A DNA stretch of 64,000 nt, taken from NCBI GenBank assembly GCA_963698435.1, contig CAVOQV010000020.1, positions 208,624 through 272,623 of the forward strand. Reading direction: 5' to 3'. The notes under the pieces were generated by a model. The model made no database searches, was not told the origin of the DNA, and saw only the letters and a program-made list of their open reading frames with translations. Source of the DNA: Sva-07 sp963698435. GTDB lineage: Bacteria > Actinomycetota > Acidimicrobiia > Acidimicrobiales > Ilumatobacteraceae. Shown piece after piece: positions 24,953-37,163 of the stretch (the first letter of the stretch is position 1; each line of letters begins with the position of its first letter). The position numbers and the translations under genes were made by a program.

Positions 24953-26227
24953 ATGGCTGTCACAGCGAAGTTCGTACCCGACCGCGTCGACCTGCTGCCC
25001 AACACCCCCTCGACGCTGACGCTGCGTCTCTACAACGACGGCGACCGACGCGATGTCACGCTGACCGCGACCGGGGATCTGGCCGAGCACGTCAGTCTGG
25101 ATTCCTCCGCGGCAACCGTCGACACGAATCAGATCGTCGACGTCCTAGTCACCGTCTTCGCCCCTGCGACCGTGCCGGCCGGCAGCTATGCGCTCGGCGT
25201 CGAGGCGACCGTCGGCAGCGGTCAGGCCAGTCCACAACAGGCGTCGCTCGGGGTGGTGATTCCCGCCGGCGATTCGGAAGAGATCCCCGGGCCACCTCCA
25301 CCCCCTCTGACGGGACCCGAGATCGTGGTCGCCACGGCCACGATCGAGATCGGCTCGTACAGCGACCACACGCTCGCGCTGCAACCGGTGCGGTCAGGCG
25401 GAGCGAAACGAGGCCGTCATTCGCTGCGGGTGGCGAACACGGGCAACGAGGTGGTGACGATCGACCTGTCGCACGATCCCATCGAGGACGTCAGGATCGA
25501 CCTCGAACCGCCGTCGCTGACGGTCGCTCCTGGCCTGACCGGAGAGGTCACGGTCCGGATCACGCCGAACACGACGTACTGGAGTGGACCGAGGCGCGAC
25601 CACGAGTTCACGGTGCAGGCAACCGGCAGCAACGGTCGCAGCGACGAGCTGAGCGGCGTGTACCAGCAGCGCCCACGATTGCCGAACGGGCTCGGCCCGG
25701 CAGCTGCAGGAGCGTTCGCTGCGCTCCTGCTCGGGGCGATCGCGTGGTTCACGCTGCTCCAGCCGTGGGTCGAGGAGACCGCCGACAACGCCGCTGCCGA
25801 CGCCATCGAAGACGACCGTGCCGCGCTGCGCGACCGAATCGACGAGCTGGAGGCTGCCGCGGCGGAGGCCGAAGAACTCCCCCTCGGCCAACCGACCGAT
25901 CTTCGCCTGGAGGTCGCTCCCGCAGGTGGGAACATCGAACAGGACACCGCGGTCATCGAACCGGGCACGATCGTGTCGATCACCGACGTGGTGTTCCAGA
26001 ACCCGACCGGCGCGGTCGGCACCGTGTCGTTGCGACGCGGCAACGGCGTGATCCTGCAATCGGAGCTGGCGAACTTCCGCGATTTCGATCTCCACTTCGT
26101 CGCGCCAATCCAGTTCGACGACGACGTCGAGATCGTGCTCGAGGTCGAGTGCCGTTCTCCGGGTGCCGGGCAGAGCGTCTGCCCGGTCGGTGCGTCGCTG
26201 GTCGGTTTCGTCGACGAAGTCGGCTGA
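24953..26227 (+). CDS. membrane protein with Ig-like domains, one helix and a coiled coil
   Basis: 424 residues, no family name known to me. Residues 1-110 look like an immunoglobulin-like beta-sandwich of the alternative COG1470/CARDB kind (PSTLTLRLYNDGDRRDVTLTA, VPAGSYALGVEATVGSG). A Pro-rich linker follows, then a second sandwich (HSLRVANTGNEVVTIDLSHD, TVAPGLTGEVTVRITPNTTY). One transmembrane helix lies near 245-270 (AAAGAFAALLLGAIAWFTLL), then an acidic coiled coil (RAALRDRIDELEAAAAEAEEL) and a C-terminal beta domain. There is no signal peptide, so the Ig-like part is probably cytoplasmic and the C-terminal part outside. It converges on the large secreted protein at 26250. Confidence 0.65.
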   Translation: MAVTAKFVPDRVDLLPNTPSTLTLRLYNDGDRRDVTLTATGDLAEHVSLDSSAATVDTNQIVDVLVTVFAPATVPAGSYALGVEATVGSGQASPQQASLGVVIPAGDSEEIPGPPPPPLTGPEIVVATATIEIGSYSDHTLALQPVRSGGAKRGRHSLRVANTGNEVVTIDLSHDPIEDVRIDLEPPSLTVAPGLTGEVTVRITPNTTYWSGPRRDHEFTVQATGSNGRSDELSGVYQQRPRLPNGLGPAAAGAFAALLLGAIAWFTLLQPWVEETADNAAADAIEDDRAALRDRIDELEAAAAEAEELPLGQPTDLRLEVAPAGGNIEQDTAVIEPGTIVSITDVVFQNPTGAVGTVSLRRGNGVILQSELANFRDFDLHFVAPIQFDDDVEIVLEVECRSPGAGQSVCPVGASLVGFVDEVG

Positions 26228-26249
26228 CCGCGACCGGGCGCTCGGTGAG

Positions 26250-28469
26250 TCAGCGAACGAGGGCGCCGACGGGGCTGCCTCGCAGCGCGGCGTCGGCTGA
26301 GGCCGCGCCCCGGCTCGACACCAACAATTCGCCATCGACGTCGGCGAACCAGTCGAGTTGACCCGCCACGCTCAGCGTGATCGGGCCGGTCGGCGTGTTG
26401 GGGAGCACGACGACGACGTGGGCGAACGTGCCATCGACGTCGACCGTGATCGACTCGGTCGTCGACGACCCCGGCTGCAGGAGTTCGATGATCGATCCGG
26501 GCGGAAAACCCACTCCGAAGACCGTGACCGTCTGGCCGGCGCCCGCGACCGGTGGCACCAGGTCCATGGTGGGTTCGGGCACGCCCTCGCCGTCGAGCAA
26601 CGCCGTCACCGGTGAACTCCCGGCGACTTCGAACGTCAGCACTGCGCTGGTCGGGCCCACTGCGGTGGGGGCGAATCGAACCTCGACCAGGCAGGTGCCG
26701 CCTGCGACGACGGAGGTGCCGCTGCACGAGTCCGACACGATCTCGAACACGGCGGGCGGTTCGATCACCGCACTCGTCACCTCGACGGGGTCCGAGGTCG
26801 GGTTGGTGAACACGACCGATGCGGTCCTCCGCCCGGCATCGATCACCGTCGGCTCGAACGTCACCGGCACCGCGAATGCCGTGAGGTCGGCCGCCGGATC
26901 CGGATCGAACGACGAGTTGGACCGGGAGAACGTCGAGGTGCTGCTGCGACGGGGAACCGGCGGGAAACCGACCGTCGGGAACGGTGTGCCGACGGTCGGG
27001 AAGCGCGGCACGATGACCGTCGAGGGCGACGTGGTCGCCGGCACGGTCGTGGCCGGCTCGCTCCCGCTGTCCGGAACCGTTGGAGTGGCCTCCGTCGGCG
27101 ATGTCGTCGCCGGTGCGACGGTCGTGGACGTCGGCGGCTGGGTGGTCGACGTCGTGGTGTCGACGACGTCGGGGTTCGACGATGCACGGTCGATCGCCCA
27201 CACCGCCGCCGCTTCCGGAGATGGCGAGGCGGGGGCCGACGCATCGGCCAGATCGGCCGGATCGGCCAGATCGGCCAGATCGGTGGTGCTCGCGAACACG
27301 AGCCAGCGACCGAACTGTGAGATCGCGACGGCCCCGGTCGGTTGCGCAGCCGAGAGTTCCTCGATGTCCTCATCGACCGTGGACGTTGCGTCCGACGACA
27401 ACACACGAACCGCGCCACGTCGCTGGTACACGACGTGGTTGCCGTCCGAGGAGACCGCCGGCCGGCTCGCGTCCTCGACGAGGATCTGCCCGGTGCGGGC
27501 AACCCGGTCGACTCCGACGACGAACGGAGGCACCACCGAAGTCGGTCCGGCGACGGCGAGTTCGACCGCGCTCGACTCGAAGACCACGAACGAGCCGTCG
27601 GCGGTGATCGTCGGTGACGCCGAACTCGACGGCGCTGCCTCGCCGGTCGTCGTCGTGGAGATCAGCTCGGGGTCGAGTTGCGGAGTGGTCGACGTCCAGA
27701 CGTAGACGTTGGCGGGGCTCGGTTCGAACGGCGACGAACCCGGTCCGGCGAGGAAGACCACCGTCTGCCCGTCGGCCGACACATCGGTGTGCGAGCCGGT
27801 CATCATCTCGGGCACGCCGCCTGCAACGACGTCGAAGGTCTGGCTGAGCGCATGTGGCCCGCCCGCTGCGGGGCGGACGTAGCGCCGGATCTCCCGGCCT
27901 GTCGACCAGACGATCGTGGACCCGTCGAACGACAGCGCCGGCGCCGCGACCTGCCCGGCGCCCGCGCTTGCCGCATCGAAGGAGACCGTGTCGACGACGG
28001 TGCCGATCGGCAGCGGGAAATCGATCGAGTTGGCGCATCGATCGACGACGGTGAGTTCGGCGCGGTCGGAGACGACGACCGTGTAGCCGACCAGACAGCC
28101 GTTGCCGCTGATCGCCGGCGCGGCGCTGTCGGTTTCGGCGACGGCGCGGCTGGTGCCACCGACTCGATCACGAATCCAGACCCGGCGGCCGGCGAACGGT
28201 GTGAGATCGGGCGGATCGGACGTGACGGTCTCGTAGACGACGACGCCGCCGGTCTCGGAGATCGACGGCGACATCGCGCCGTCGGGAATCACCTGAGCCG
28301 AGCCGGACGCGTCGAGCGACACGATCTCGGAACGAATCGGATCGCTCGTCGACTGCGCTCCGATCACCGATGCGAACGCGCTGGCCAGGCCGACGGTGAC
28401 GACGGCTGCTGCACCGAGGGCCGCCCGGCGGCCCCGGCTCGGCGTGGAAACTGCGGACGTGCCCTTCAG
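26250..28469 (-). CDS. secreted TolB-like repeat protein with choice-of-anchor D domain (start unclear)
   Basis: About 735 residues. A signal peptide is visible (RRAALGAAAVVTVGLASAFA). The first half has repeated WD40-like/TolB blades (ISETGGVVVYET, PALSFDGSTIVWST, TDVSADGQTVVFLAG, ITADGSFVVFESS, AVSSDGNHVVYQR). A Thr/Pro-rich linker of about 100 residues follows, with TTTSTTQPPTSTTVAP. Then come a choice-of-anchor D/HYDIN-like domain (RRTASVVFTNPTSDPVEVTS, GTCLVEVRFAPTAVGP) and a final beta domain. It is probably cell-surface or secreted. No ATG, GTG or TTG exists between the preceding stop and the signal peptide in this frame; CTG 28469 after GAGGGG is my tentative start. A missing base upstream is an alternative. 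Confidence 0.65.
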   Translation of the reverse strand: MKGTSAVSTPSRGRRAALGAAAVVTVGLASAFASVIGAQSTSDPIRSEIVSLDASGSAQVIPDGAMSPSISETGGVVVYETVTSDPPDLTPFAGRRVWIRDRVGGTSRAVAETDSAAPAISGNGCLVGYTVVVSDRAELTVVDRCANSIDFPLPIGTVVDTVSFDAASAGAGQVAAPALSFDGSTIVWSTGREIRRYVRPAAGGPHALSQTFDVVAGGVPEMMTGSHTDVSADGQTVVFLAGPGSSPFEPSPANVYVWTSTTPQLDPELISTTTTGEAAPSSSASPTITADGSFVVFESSAVELAVAGPTSVVPPFVVGVDRVARTGQILVEDASRPAVSSDGNHVVYQRRGAVRVLSSDATSTVDEDIEELSAAQPTGAVAISQFGRWLVFASTTDLADLADPADLADASAPASPSPEAAAVWAIDRASSNPDVVDTTTSTTQPPTSTTVAPATTSPTEATPTVPDSGSEPATTVPATTSPSTVIVPRFPTVGTPFPTVGFPPVPRRSSTSTFSRSNSSFDPDPAADLTAFAVPVTFEPTVIDAGRRTASVVFTNPTSDPVEVTSAVIEPPAVFEIVSDSCSGTSVVAGGTCLVEVRFAPTAVGPTSAVLTFEVAGSSPVTALLDGEGVPEPTMDLVPPVAGAGQTVTVFGVGFPPGSIIELLQPGSSTTESITVDVDGTFAHVVVVLPNTPTGPITLSVAGQLDWFADVDGELLVSSRGAASADAALRGSPVGALVR

Positions 28470-28507
28470 GGTACCCCTCGCAGGGAGAGGAGCCGCAGGC
28501 AGCGCGG

Positions 28508-29806
<1,299 letters not shown>

Positions 29807-29811
29807 CGTCG

Positions 29812-31347
<1,536 letters not shown>

Positions 31348-31442
31348 TCTGTCAAGAGATCCGCTCCCCCGTTGCGTTCCCTCGTCGGTCGGGGTGAGCG
31401 CAGCCGGGGTCCGGCCCCAGCCGTGAGGGGTTCGGCCGCGTG

Positions 31443-32105
31443 TCAGAACGGACGGTCGTCCGGAGGAAGGTCGCTGGGACCGACATGAGCGTCCAGCCAG
31501 GCGCAGAGATCGTCCACACCCGTCCAGGTGTCACGGATCCGCTTGGCCGCTCCTGCGGTGTGGATCCATTTCGGTGCGCCGAACTCCTTGACGGCGATCA
31601 GCCCCTTGCGGCGCAGCAGTTCGATCCTCGGATGATCCTTCGGATAGCCACGGGGCGCCGTCTTCAGCGAGTCGATGGCGCTGATCGAGTACTTGCGTCG
31701 CTCGGCGTCCGCGACCAGCGCCGCGAGTTCCGCTCCCGTCGACTCGCCGTCGATCGCCTGGCGGAAACGCGCCAGTTGATCCTTGGCCATGGCGTAGTAC
31801 CCGGCGCCGACCATCAGGCCCTCGGCAGAGAACTGGGCGTAGTAGCCCGTTCCACCTTCGGATTCACCGTAGGCCCCTTGCGCGGTCTTGTACGGTGGCT
31901 TGTTCTTCGAGAACCGCACGTCGTTGTAGGGCCGGAACATGTGGAACGGTCCGAAGTCCTCGAGCGCCTGGGTCAATTCGATCATCGGCTGCTTGACGAA
32001 CTCGTCGTACCGTCCTCTGTTCTCCTGCCAGAACGACCGCGAGTTGTCGGCAGCGAGCTGCTCGTAGAACTCGATTCCTTCGATGGGAAAGCCGCTGAAC
32101 GCCAT
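31443..32105 (-). CDS. DUF2461 family protein
   Basis: 220 residues of the TIGR02453/DUF2461 family, seen in FYEQLAADNSRSFWQENRGRY, MFRPYNDVRFSKNKPPYKTA, GGTGYYAQFSAEGLMVGAGYY and DHPRIELLRRKGLIAVKEFG. The family is widespread in bacteria and has no established function. The protein is cytoplasmic with no membrane segment. A minus-strand TACCGT eight bases before the ATG suggests a leaderless transcript. It is divergent from the HerA-like ATPase gene, 111 bases apart. Confidence 0.85.
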   Translation of the reverse strand: MAFSGFPIEGIEFYEQLAADNSRSFWQENRGRYDEFVKQPMIELTQALEDFGPFHMFRPYNDVRFSKNKPPYKTAQGAYGESEGGTGYYAQFSAEGLMVGAGYYAMAKDQLARFRQAIDGESTGAELAALVADAERRKYSISAIDSLKTAPRGYPKDHPRIELLRRKGLIAVKEFGAPKWIHTAGAAKRIRDTWTGVDDLCAWLDAHVGPSDLPPDDRPF

Positions 32106-32113
32106 GCGAACCG

Positions 32114-32119
32114 ACGGTA
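32114..32119 (-). promoter_or_regulatory. -10 hexamer TACCGT of the DUF2461 gene
   Basis: Minus-strand TACCGT ends eight bases before the start codon at 32105. Same pattern as other first genes in the window. Confidence 0.45.
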
Positions 32120-32203
32120 GTCGGCCGCTCCGACACCGCGGAGCCCCGCTCGGAGGCGGCTCGTTCGGGCGGTCGGGATCCCCGACGACCGCCGTCGATC
32201 TCG

Positions 32204-32209
32204 TAGGTT
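32204..32209 (+). promoter_or_regulatory. -10 hexamer TAGGTT of the HerA-like gene
   Basis: TAGGTT ends seven bases before GTG 32217. The gap is G-rich (CGAGGGG), which could also serve as a poor ribosome-binding site. Confidence 0.4.
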
Positions 32210-32216
32210 CGAGGGG

Positions 32217-34642
32217 GTGGCAGATCTCTTCCTCGGCGGTGCCGTCGATCCCGCTTCACATCAACGAGTCAGCGACGCTGACGGCGGCCGCCTCGGCGTC
32301 GCAACCGAGTCACTGACGACACACGGCGTGATCGTGGGAATGACCGGCTCGGGAAAGACCGGCCTCGGTGTGGTCCTGATCGAAGAAGCCCTGCGTTGCG
32401 GTCTCCCGGTGCTGGCGATCGACCCCAAGGGAGACCTCACCAATCTGTGTCTCACGTTCCCCGACCTCGCCCCGGCGGACTTTCGGCCGTGGATCGACGA
32501 GGCCGAAGCGGCCAACGCCGGCGAGAGCCCTGACGCCTTCGCCACCAGCCAAGCGAACCTGTGGCGGGAGGGACTCGACGGGTGGGCACTGTCCGGCGCC
32601 GACATCGGCGCCCTGCGCGACCGCACCGACTTCACGATCTACACACCCGGCTCGGAGGCGGGAACGGCGCTGAACATCGTCGGATCACTTCAGGTCCCGG
32701 GTGACATGACCGACGCCGAAGCGGTCGCCGACGAGATCGAGGGATACGTCACCGGCCTGCTGGGATTGGTGGGCGTCGCGGCCGACCCGCTCGCCAGTCG
32801 CGAGCACATCTTGCTGTCGAACCTGATCCACCACTCGTGGAGCGAGGACCGTCCACTCGACCTCACGACGCTCGTGTCGATGGTTCCGACGCCGCCGATC
32901 CGCAAGCTCGGCGTGTTCGACATCGACCAGTTCTTCCCCGCCGACGACCGCATGGCCCTGGCCATGAAGCTCAACGGATTGCTGGCATCCCCATCGTTCG
33001 CGGCGTGGTCGAAGGGACCGGCACTCGACCTCGCATCGATGCTGCACACCGCTGACGGACGAGGACGATGCGCGATCGTGACGACGGCACACCTCTCCGA
33101 CGACGAGCGCCAGTTCGTCACGTCGCTCATCCTCTCCAAGCTGATCACCTGGATGCGCCGCCAGAGCGGGACGAGCGATCTCCGAGCGCTGCTGTACATG
33201 GACGAGGTCGCCGGCTACCTGCCACCGACGGCGATGCCACCGACCAAGAAACCGATCCTGACGCTGATGAAGCAAGCTCGAGCGTTCGGTGTCGGCGTGG
33301 TGCTGTCGACCCAGAATCCGGTCGACCTCGACTACAAGGCGATGTCGAACGCCGGAACGTGGATGATCGGCCGGCTGCAGACCGATCGCGACAAGGCCCG
33401 GCTGCTCGACGGCCTGTCGAGCGCCGCTGGGTCGGTCGACGTGGCGGCCGTCGATGCCACGATCTCCGGACTGGCGAAACGCGAGTTCGTGTTGCGGCGA
33501 GCGGGCAAGGACGAGCCCGAGGTGTTCACCACCCGGTGGGCGATGTCGTACCTCCGCGGCCCGATGACGAGAGACCAGATCGCACGGCTCACCCCCCGAG
33601 CCGACTCGGCGCCAACCGATTCGCACGCGACCGATCCCGCGCCGTCTCCAGTCCAGTCGCCCCCGGGCACAGCTCACACCGAGGTTCCTGCGAGCGATCA
33701 GAGCCCGGTCGCCCCGGACGTGGCCGACGGGATCGCCGTTCGGCACGTCGACGTCGCAGCCCCGTGGCTCGGCGACGTGGGCGGGGACTCGCGGGGACCG
33801 TACTCGAGGCAGCCGTGGTCGCTCGGGTCGCGATCCGCTACGACGAGACGAAGGCCGACCTCGTCCACGACGAGGAATTCGAGGCGGTGCTGTTCCCGCT
33901 CGACGATCCTGCCGACGTGTCGTCGCTGGTACAGGTCGACTACGACGACCGGGACCTCCGCGCGGAGGCCCCGGCCAACGCCACGTACCGACTCCCGACG
34001 GCGCGCATCACGACGAAGACGTTCTTCAACCAGATCGAGCGGGATCTCCGCGACCACCTCACTCGCGACCTGTCGCTCGAGATCCCGACGAATGCCGAGC
34101 TCAAACTCTTCGGACGCCCCGGCGAGAGCACCGAGGAGTTCCGCATCCGCTGCGATCGTGCCGCCGACGACCGGGCCGACGCCGAGATCGCGGCGTTGCG
34201 CGACAAGTACGAGACCGACGCCACCAAGCTGCGAGACCAGATCGATGCTGCCGAGGACCGCGCGAACGTCCTCGCCGAGGAGGCCAAGGGCAAGAAGACC
34301 TCGGAGTTCTTCTCGACCGCGAGCTCGATGCTCGGCGGACTGCTCGGCGGCAGGAAGTCGAAGACCAAGATGATCGGCGACGTGCTCGGCGATGCGGGCA
34401 CCGCCGCCCGGCGACGCGGCAGTTCGAGCGCCTCCGACCGCCGCGTCGATGCTGCCGAGAACAAGGTGCAACGGCTCCTCGAGCGGTACGACGAACTGGA
34501 AGCCGACCTCGAACGGGACGTGGCGACCATCACGGACCGTTGGGACGCGGCACGGGCAGCGATCACCCCGATGACGATCGGCCTGGAGCGCACCGACGTC
34601 GACGTGACCCAACTGGTGCTGGCCTGGCTCCCGGTCGCCTGA
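32217..34642 (+). pseudogene. HerA/DUF853-like ATPase with coiled-coil C-terminus, frameshifted
   Basis: With one base restored this is an 808-residue protein. Residues 40-60 hold Walker A (GMTGSGKTGLGVVLI); Walker B is LLYMDEVAGYLPP near 325; LSTQNPVDLDYKAMSNAGT and IGRLQTDRDKARLL are typical of HerA-like and DUF853 helicase-like pumps. After a Pro/Thr-rich linker the second part has a globular segment (RVAIRYDETKADLVHDEEFE) and a long coiled coil (ADAEIAALRDKYETDATKLR) with a GGLLGG hinge. The frames meet at about 33792-33800, in a run of four Gs; one missing G is enough. It may move DNA or act in repair or defence, but no nuclease partner (NurA-like, Sir2, methylase) is adjacent. Both parts keep good coding bias, so the break may be a read error. 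Confidence 0.75.
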
Positions 34643-34659
34643 CCAGGGACACCCGCATG

Positions 34660-34733
34660 TGCCGACGGAGAGACTCGAACTCTCACTGACGGCGACCTAA
34701 ACGCCGTGCCTCTGCCAATTGGGCTACGTCGGC
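34660..34733 (-). tRNA. tRNA with UAG anticodon (Leu CUA) but class I body
   Basis: A full cloverleaf of 74 bases without encoded CCA. The acceptor stem GCCGACG/CGTCGGC pairs perfectly; D arm GCC/GGC; anticodon stem CGGCG/CGCCG with loop TTTAGGT, giving anticodon UAG, which reads CUA (and perhaps CUG) leucine codons; T arm GAGAG-TTCGAGT-CTCTC; discriminator A73. The variable loop is only five bases (TCAGT). Bacterial tRNA-Leu normally has a long variable arm, so the body does not match the anticodon. The gene is flanked by the HerA-like gene end and the EEP gene; it is on the opposite strand to both. Confidence 0.9.
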
Positions 34734-34816
34734 CGGAGCCCTGAACCTACCGTGATCACGCCTGCGGCCGATCGATGGTGGGCAGACCCATGATGTCATC
34801 CGCCCCGGGCGGGCCG

Positions 34817-34822
34817 TACCCT
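34817..34822 (+). promoter_or_regulatory. -10 hexamer TACCCT of the EEP-family gene
   Basis: TACCCT ends six bases before GTG 34829, which is in frame with the gene and gives a sensible N-terminus just before the first membrane helix. Confidence 0.4.
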
Positions 34823-34828
34823 GCTGCC

Positions 34829-35789
34829 GTGCCTCGAGGCGGAACCAGGGCCCACTCCATCGATCTCCTCGCCTGGCTGTACATCGCGCTCGTCGGGCTC
34901 GTCACGATCTCCCACACGATCGGATGGTCGGGTACGAGCACGGTGGCGGTGGCGCAGTCGCTCACGCCGTACCTCGCGCTGACGCTCCTGCCCATCATGG
35001 CCGTCGCGCTCTGGTGTCGGCGCCTGCTGATGGCGACGGTCGCGTCAGCGGTCGGTTTCGGCCTCGCAGTGCTCGCGACACCCCTCGCCGTTCCGGATCC
35101 GCAACCTCCGGCTGCAGCAGGGAGCACGGGGCTGGCGGTCGCGTCACTCAATCTCTGGTACCAGAACTCGCAGATCGACGACGTCGACGACGCCCTCGCC
35201 GAGGTGAACGCGGATGTGATCGTGTTCAACGAGTTCACCCGAACTCACCAGCAGGCGCTCGAGGCCAGCGCGCTCGCTGACAGCTATCGATACCGCATCA
35301 ACCGCCCCGGCCTCGGGGCGACCGGCATCGCGGTGTGGAGCCGCTGGCCCCTCACGGTCGGCGACGCACTCGAGACCTTCAACGACAGCCTCGATGTCGC
35401 CGTGGCCGGACCCGACGGGGACATCGACGTCGTGGCGATGCACATGCCGACCCCACTGGTGAACTTCGACGCCTGGCGCAGAGATCTTGCGACCGCCGCC
35501 GACATCGGGCGGTCCGCCGACGGGCCGACGCTGCTGATCGGCGACCTCAACTCGGCGTACTGGCATCCAGACTTCCGCGAGCTGCTCGAGGTCGGATTCG
35601 TCGACGCGCAACGCGGCGGCAGGCTCAGGGTTCTCGACGTCGTGGCCGACCGACTGGTGGATTCCGCCGTTCGTCCGCCTCGACCATGCACTCACGACCG
35701 GCGGACTGGTGTCGACCGACGTGTACGACCTCGACGTTCCGGGCAGCGATCACCGCGGTCTGGTCGTCACCGTTGCGCCAGCTCGGTGA
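34829..35789 (+). pseudogene. membrane-anchored endonuclease/exonuclease/phosphatase family protein, frameshifted
   Basis: About 319 residues when one base is removed. Two or three membrane helices come first (LLAWLYIALVGLVTISHT, YLALTLLPIMAVALW, VASAVGFGLAVLATPL), then an EEP domain: ASLNLWYQNSQ, ADVIVFNEFT (catalytic Glu), VVAMHMPTPL, LLIGDLNSAYW (GDLN) and, in the second frame, FVRLDHALTTGG and GSDHRGLVV (the SDH motif). The domain likely faces outside. The frames meet at about 35616-35621, which is TGCCGC on the opposite strand. The family includes phosphodiesterases and nucleases; substrate unknown. The last 23 bases overlap the 3' end of rdgB on the other strand. Start GTG 34829 is chosen over ATG 34775 because of the upstream hexamer. 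Confidence 0.75.
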
Positions 35790-36345
35790 GCAAGGCCCGG
35801 AACGCCCGGCCCCGATGCGAGATGACGTTCTTGGCTTCGAGGCCCATTTCCGCGAACGTCGCACCGTCGCCCTCGTCGGGCTGGAACACCGAGTCGTAGC
35901 CGAACCCGATCTCGCCGCGCTCCGCAGTGGTGATCACGCCTGGGCACACGCCTTCGACGTGCACTTCGGATCCATCGGGCCAGACCACGATCGCGACGGT
36001 CTTGAACGCGGCTCGCCGATCGGTCACCCCGGCGAGTTCGGACAGGAGCTTCGACCGGTTGTCGGCGTACGAACAGCCCTCGCCTGCGTAGTGAGCGGCA
36101 TGGACCCCGGGGGCTCCTCGGAGCGCGTCGACTTCCAAACCGGTGTCGTCAGCGACAGCCGGCAGCCCGGTGGCGGCACAGAGTGCGGCGGCCTTGAGCC
36201 GGGCATTGCCGAGCAGCGTGTCGGCGTCCTCGACGACGTCGGGCACGTGGTCCGGACGCGCCAGCAGTTCGACCACACCGTCGAGCAGACGCTGGATCTC
36301 GACCACCTTGTCCGGGTTCGCCGAGGCACAGACGAGCTGGATCAC
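35767..36345 (-). CDS. rdgB: RdgB/HAM1 family non-canonical purine NTP pyrophosphatase
   Basis: 192 residues. HAM1/Maf-like fold with the substrate loop VCASANPDKVVEI (family SxNxxK), the metal site TGLPAVADDTGLEVDALRGAPGVH and GEIGFGYDSVFQPDEGD, plus KNVISHRGRAFRAL (SHR motif). It hydrolyses ITP, dITP and XTP to monophosphates and so cleans the nucleotide pool. The ATG overlaps the rph stop (ATGA), so the two are translationally coupled; murI-rph-rdgB is a conserved actinobacterial order. Confidence 0.95.
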   Translation of the reverse strand: MIQLVCASANPDKVVEIQRLLDGVVELLARPDHVPDVVEDADTLLGNARLKAAALCAATGLPAVADDTGLEVDALRGAPGVHAAHYAGEGCSYADNRSKLLSELAGVTDRRAAFKTVAIVVWPDGSEVHVEGVCPGVITTAERGEIGFGYDSVFQPDEGDGATFAEMGLEAKNVISHRGRAFRALLTELAQR

Positions 36346-37115
36346 GGTCCTGGCCTCAGCCGCGCCGGGCGGTCCGACGGCGCGGTCGCGATCAGCTCGG
36401 CCTGCAGGTCGGCGATCGTGGTGAGTCCGCCTTCGGCCAGTTGCACCAGCGAATCGAGCTCGGACCGAGAGAACGCCATGCCCTCAGCGGTGCCCTGGAC
36501 CTCCACGAACTTGGCCTCGCCACCTGCGATCGGACGCAGCATGACAACGTTCATGTCGACTTCGGCGGTGCTGTCTTCGACGTAGGGCAGGTCGAGCACG
36601 GGCGTGCCGTCGACGATGCCGACGCTGATCGCGGTGCAGAACGAGTGCAGCGGGTTGGCGGCAAGGTCGCCGCGTCGGACCACGCGCTCGAGCGCGTCGT
36701 GCAACGCCACGAAGCCACCACAGATGCTGGCCGTGCGGGTCCCTCCGTCGGCCTGGAGTACGTCGCAGTCGACGACGACCTGACGCTCGCCGAGCGTCTG
36801 CATGTCGCAGGCCGCACGCAGTGACCGGCCGATCAGACGTTGGATCTCCACGGTGCGCCCGCTCTGCTTGCCGCGTGCGGCCTCGCGGTCGATGCGTTCC
36901 GGCGACGCTCCCGGCAGCATCGAGTACTCGGCGGTGACCCAGCCCTTTCCGGAGTTGCGCATCCAGCGAGGCACGTCGTCATCGATCGAGGCGGTGCAGA
37001 GCACACGCGTCTTGCCGAACGACACGAGACACGAGCCGTCGGCCATCTCGGTGAAGTCACGCTCGAACGTGATCGGGCGAAGCTGGTCGTCGGTACGGCC
37101 GTCGGGGCGCGCCAT
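36342..37115 (-). CDS. rph: ribonuclease PH
   Basis: 257 residues from the ATG at 37115. It trims tRNA 3' ends by phosphorolysis. Core features are GSCLVSFGKTRVLCTASID, GWVTAEYSMLPGASPER (phosphate and RNA contact), GRTVEIQRLIGRSLRA, VVVDCDVLQADGGTRTASICGG (active site Asp) and the C-terminal EVQGTAEGMAFSR. All match the RNase PH family; length is normal. It lies 48 bases after murI. Confidence 0.95.
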   Translation of the reverse strand: MARPDGRTDDQLRPITFERDFTEMADGSCLVSFGKTRVLCTASIDDDVPRWMRNSGKGWVTAEYSMLPGASPERIDREAARGKQSGRTVEIQRLIGRSLRAACDMQTLGERQVVVDCDVLQADGGTRTASICGGFVALHDALERVVRRGDLAANPLHSFCTAISVGIVDGTPVLDLPYVEDSTAEVDMNVVMLRPIAGGEAKFVEVQGTAEGMAFSRSELDSLVQLAEGGLTTIADLQAELIATAPSDRPARLRPGP

Positions 37116-37163
37116 GGGGTCTCCGTTTCGTGGATGTTCGGGCTGACATGGTGCCACAGGCGT

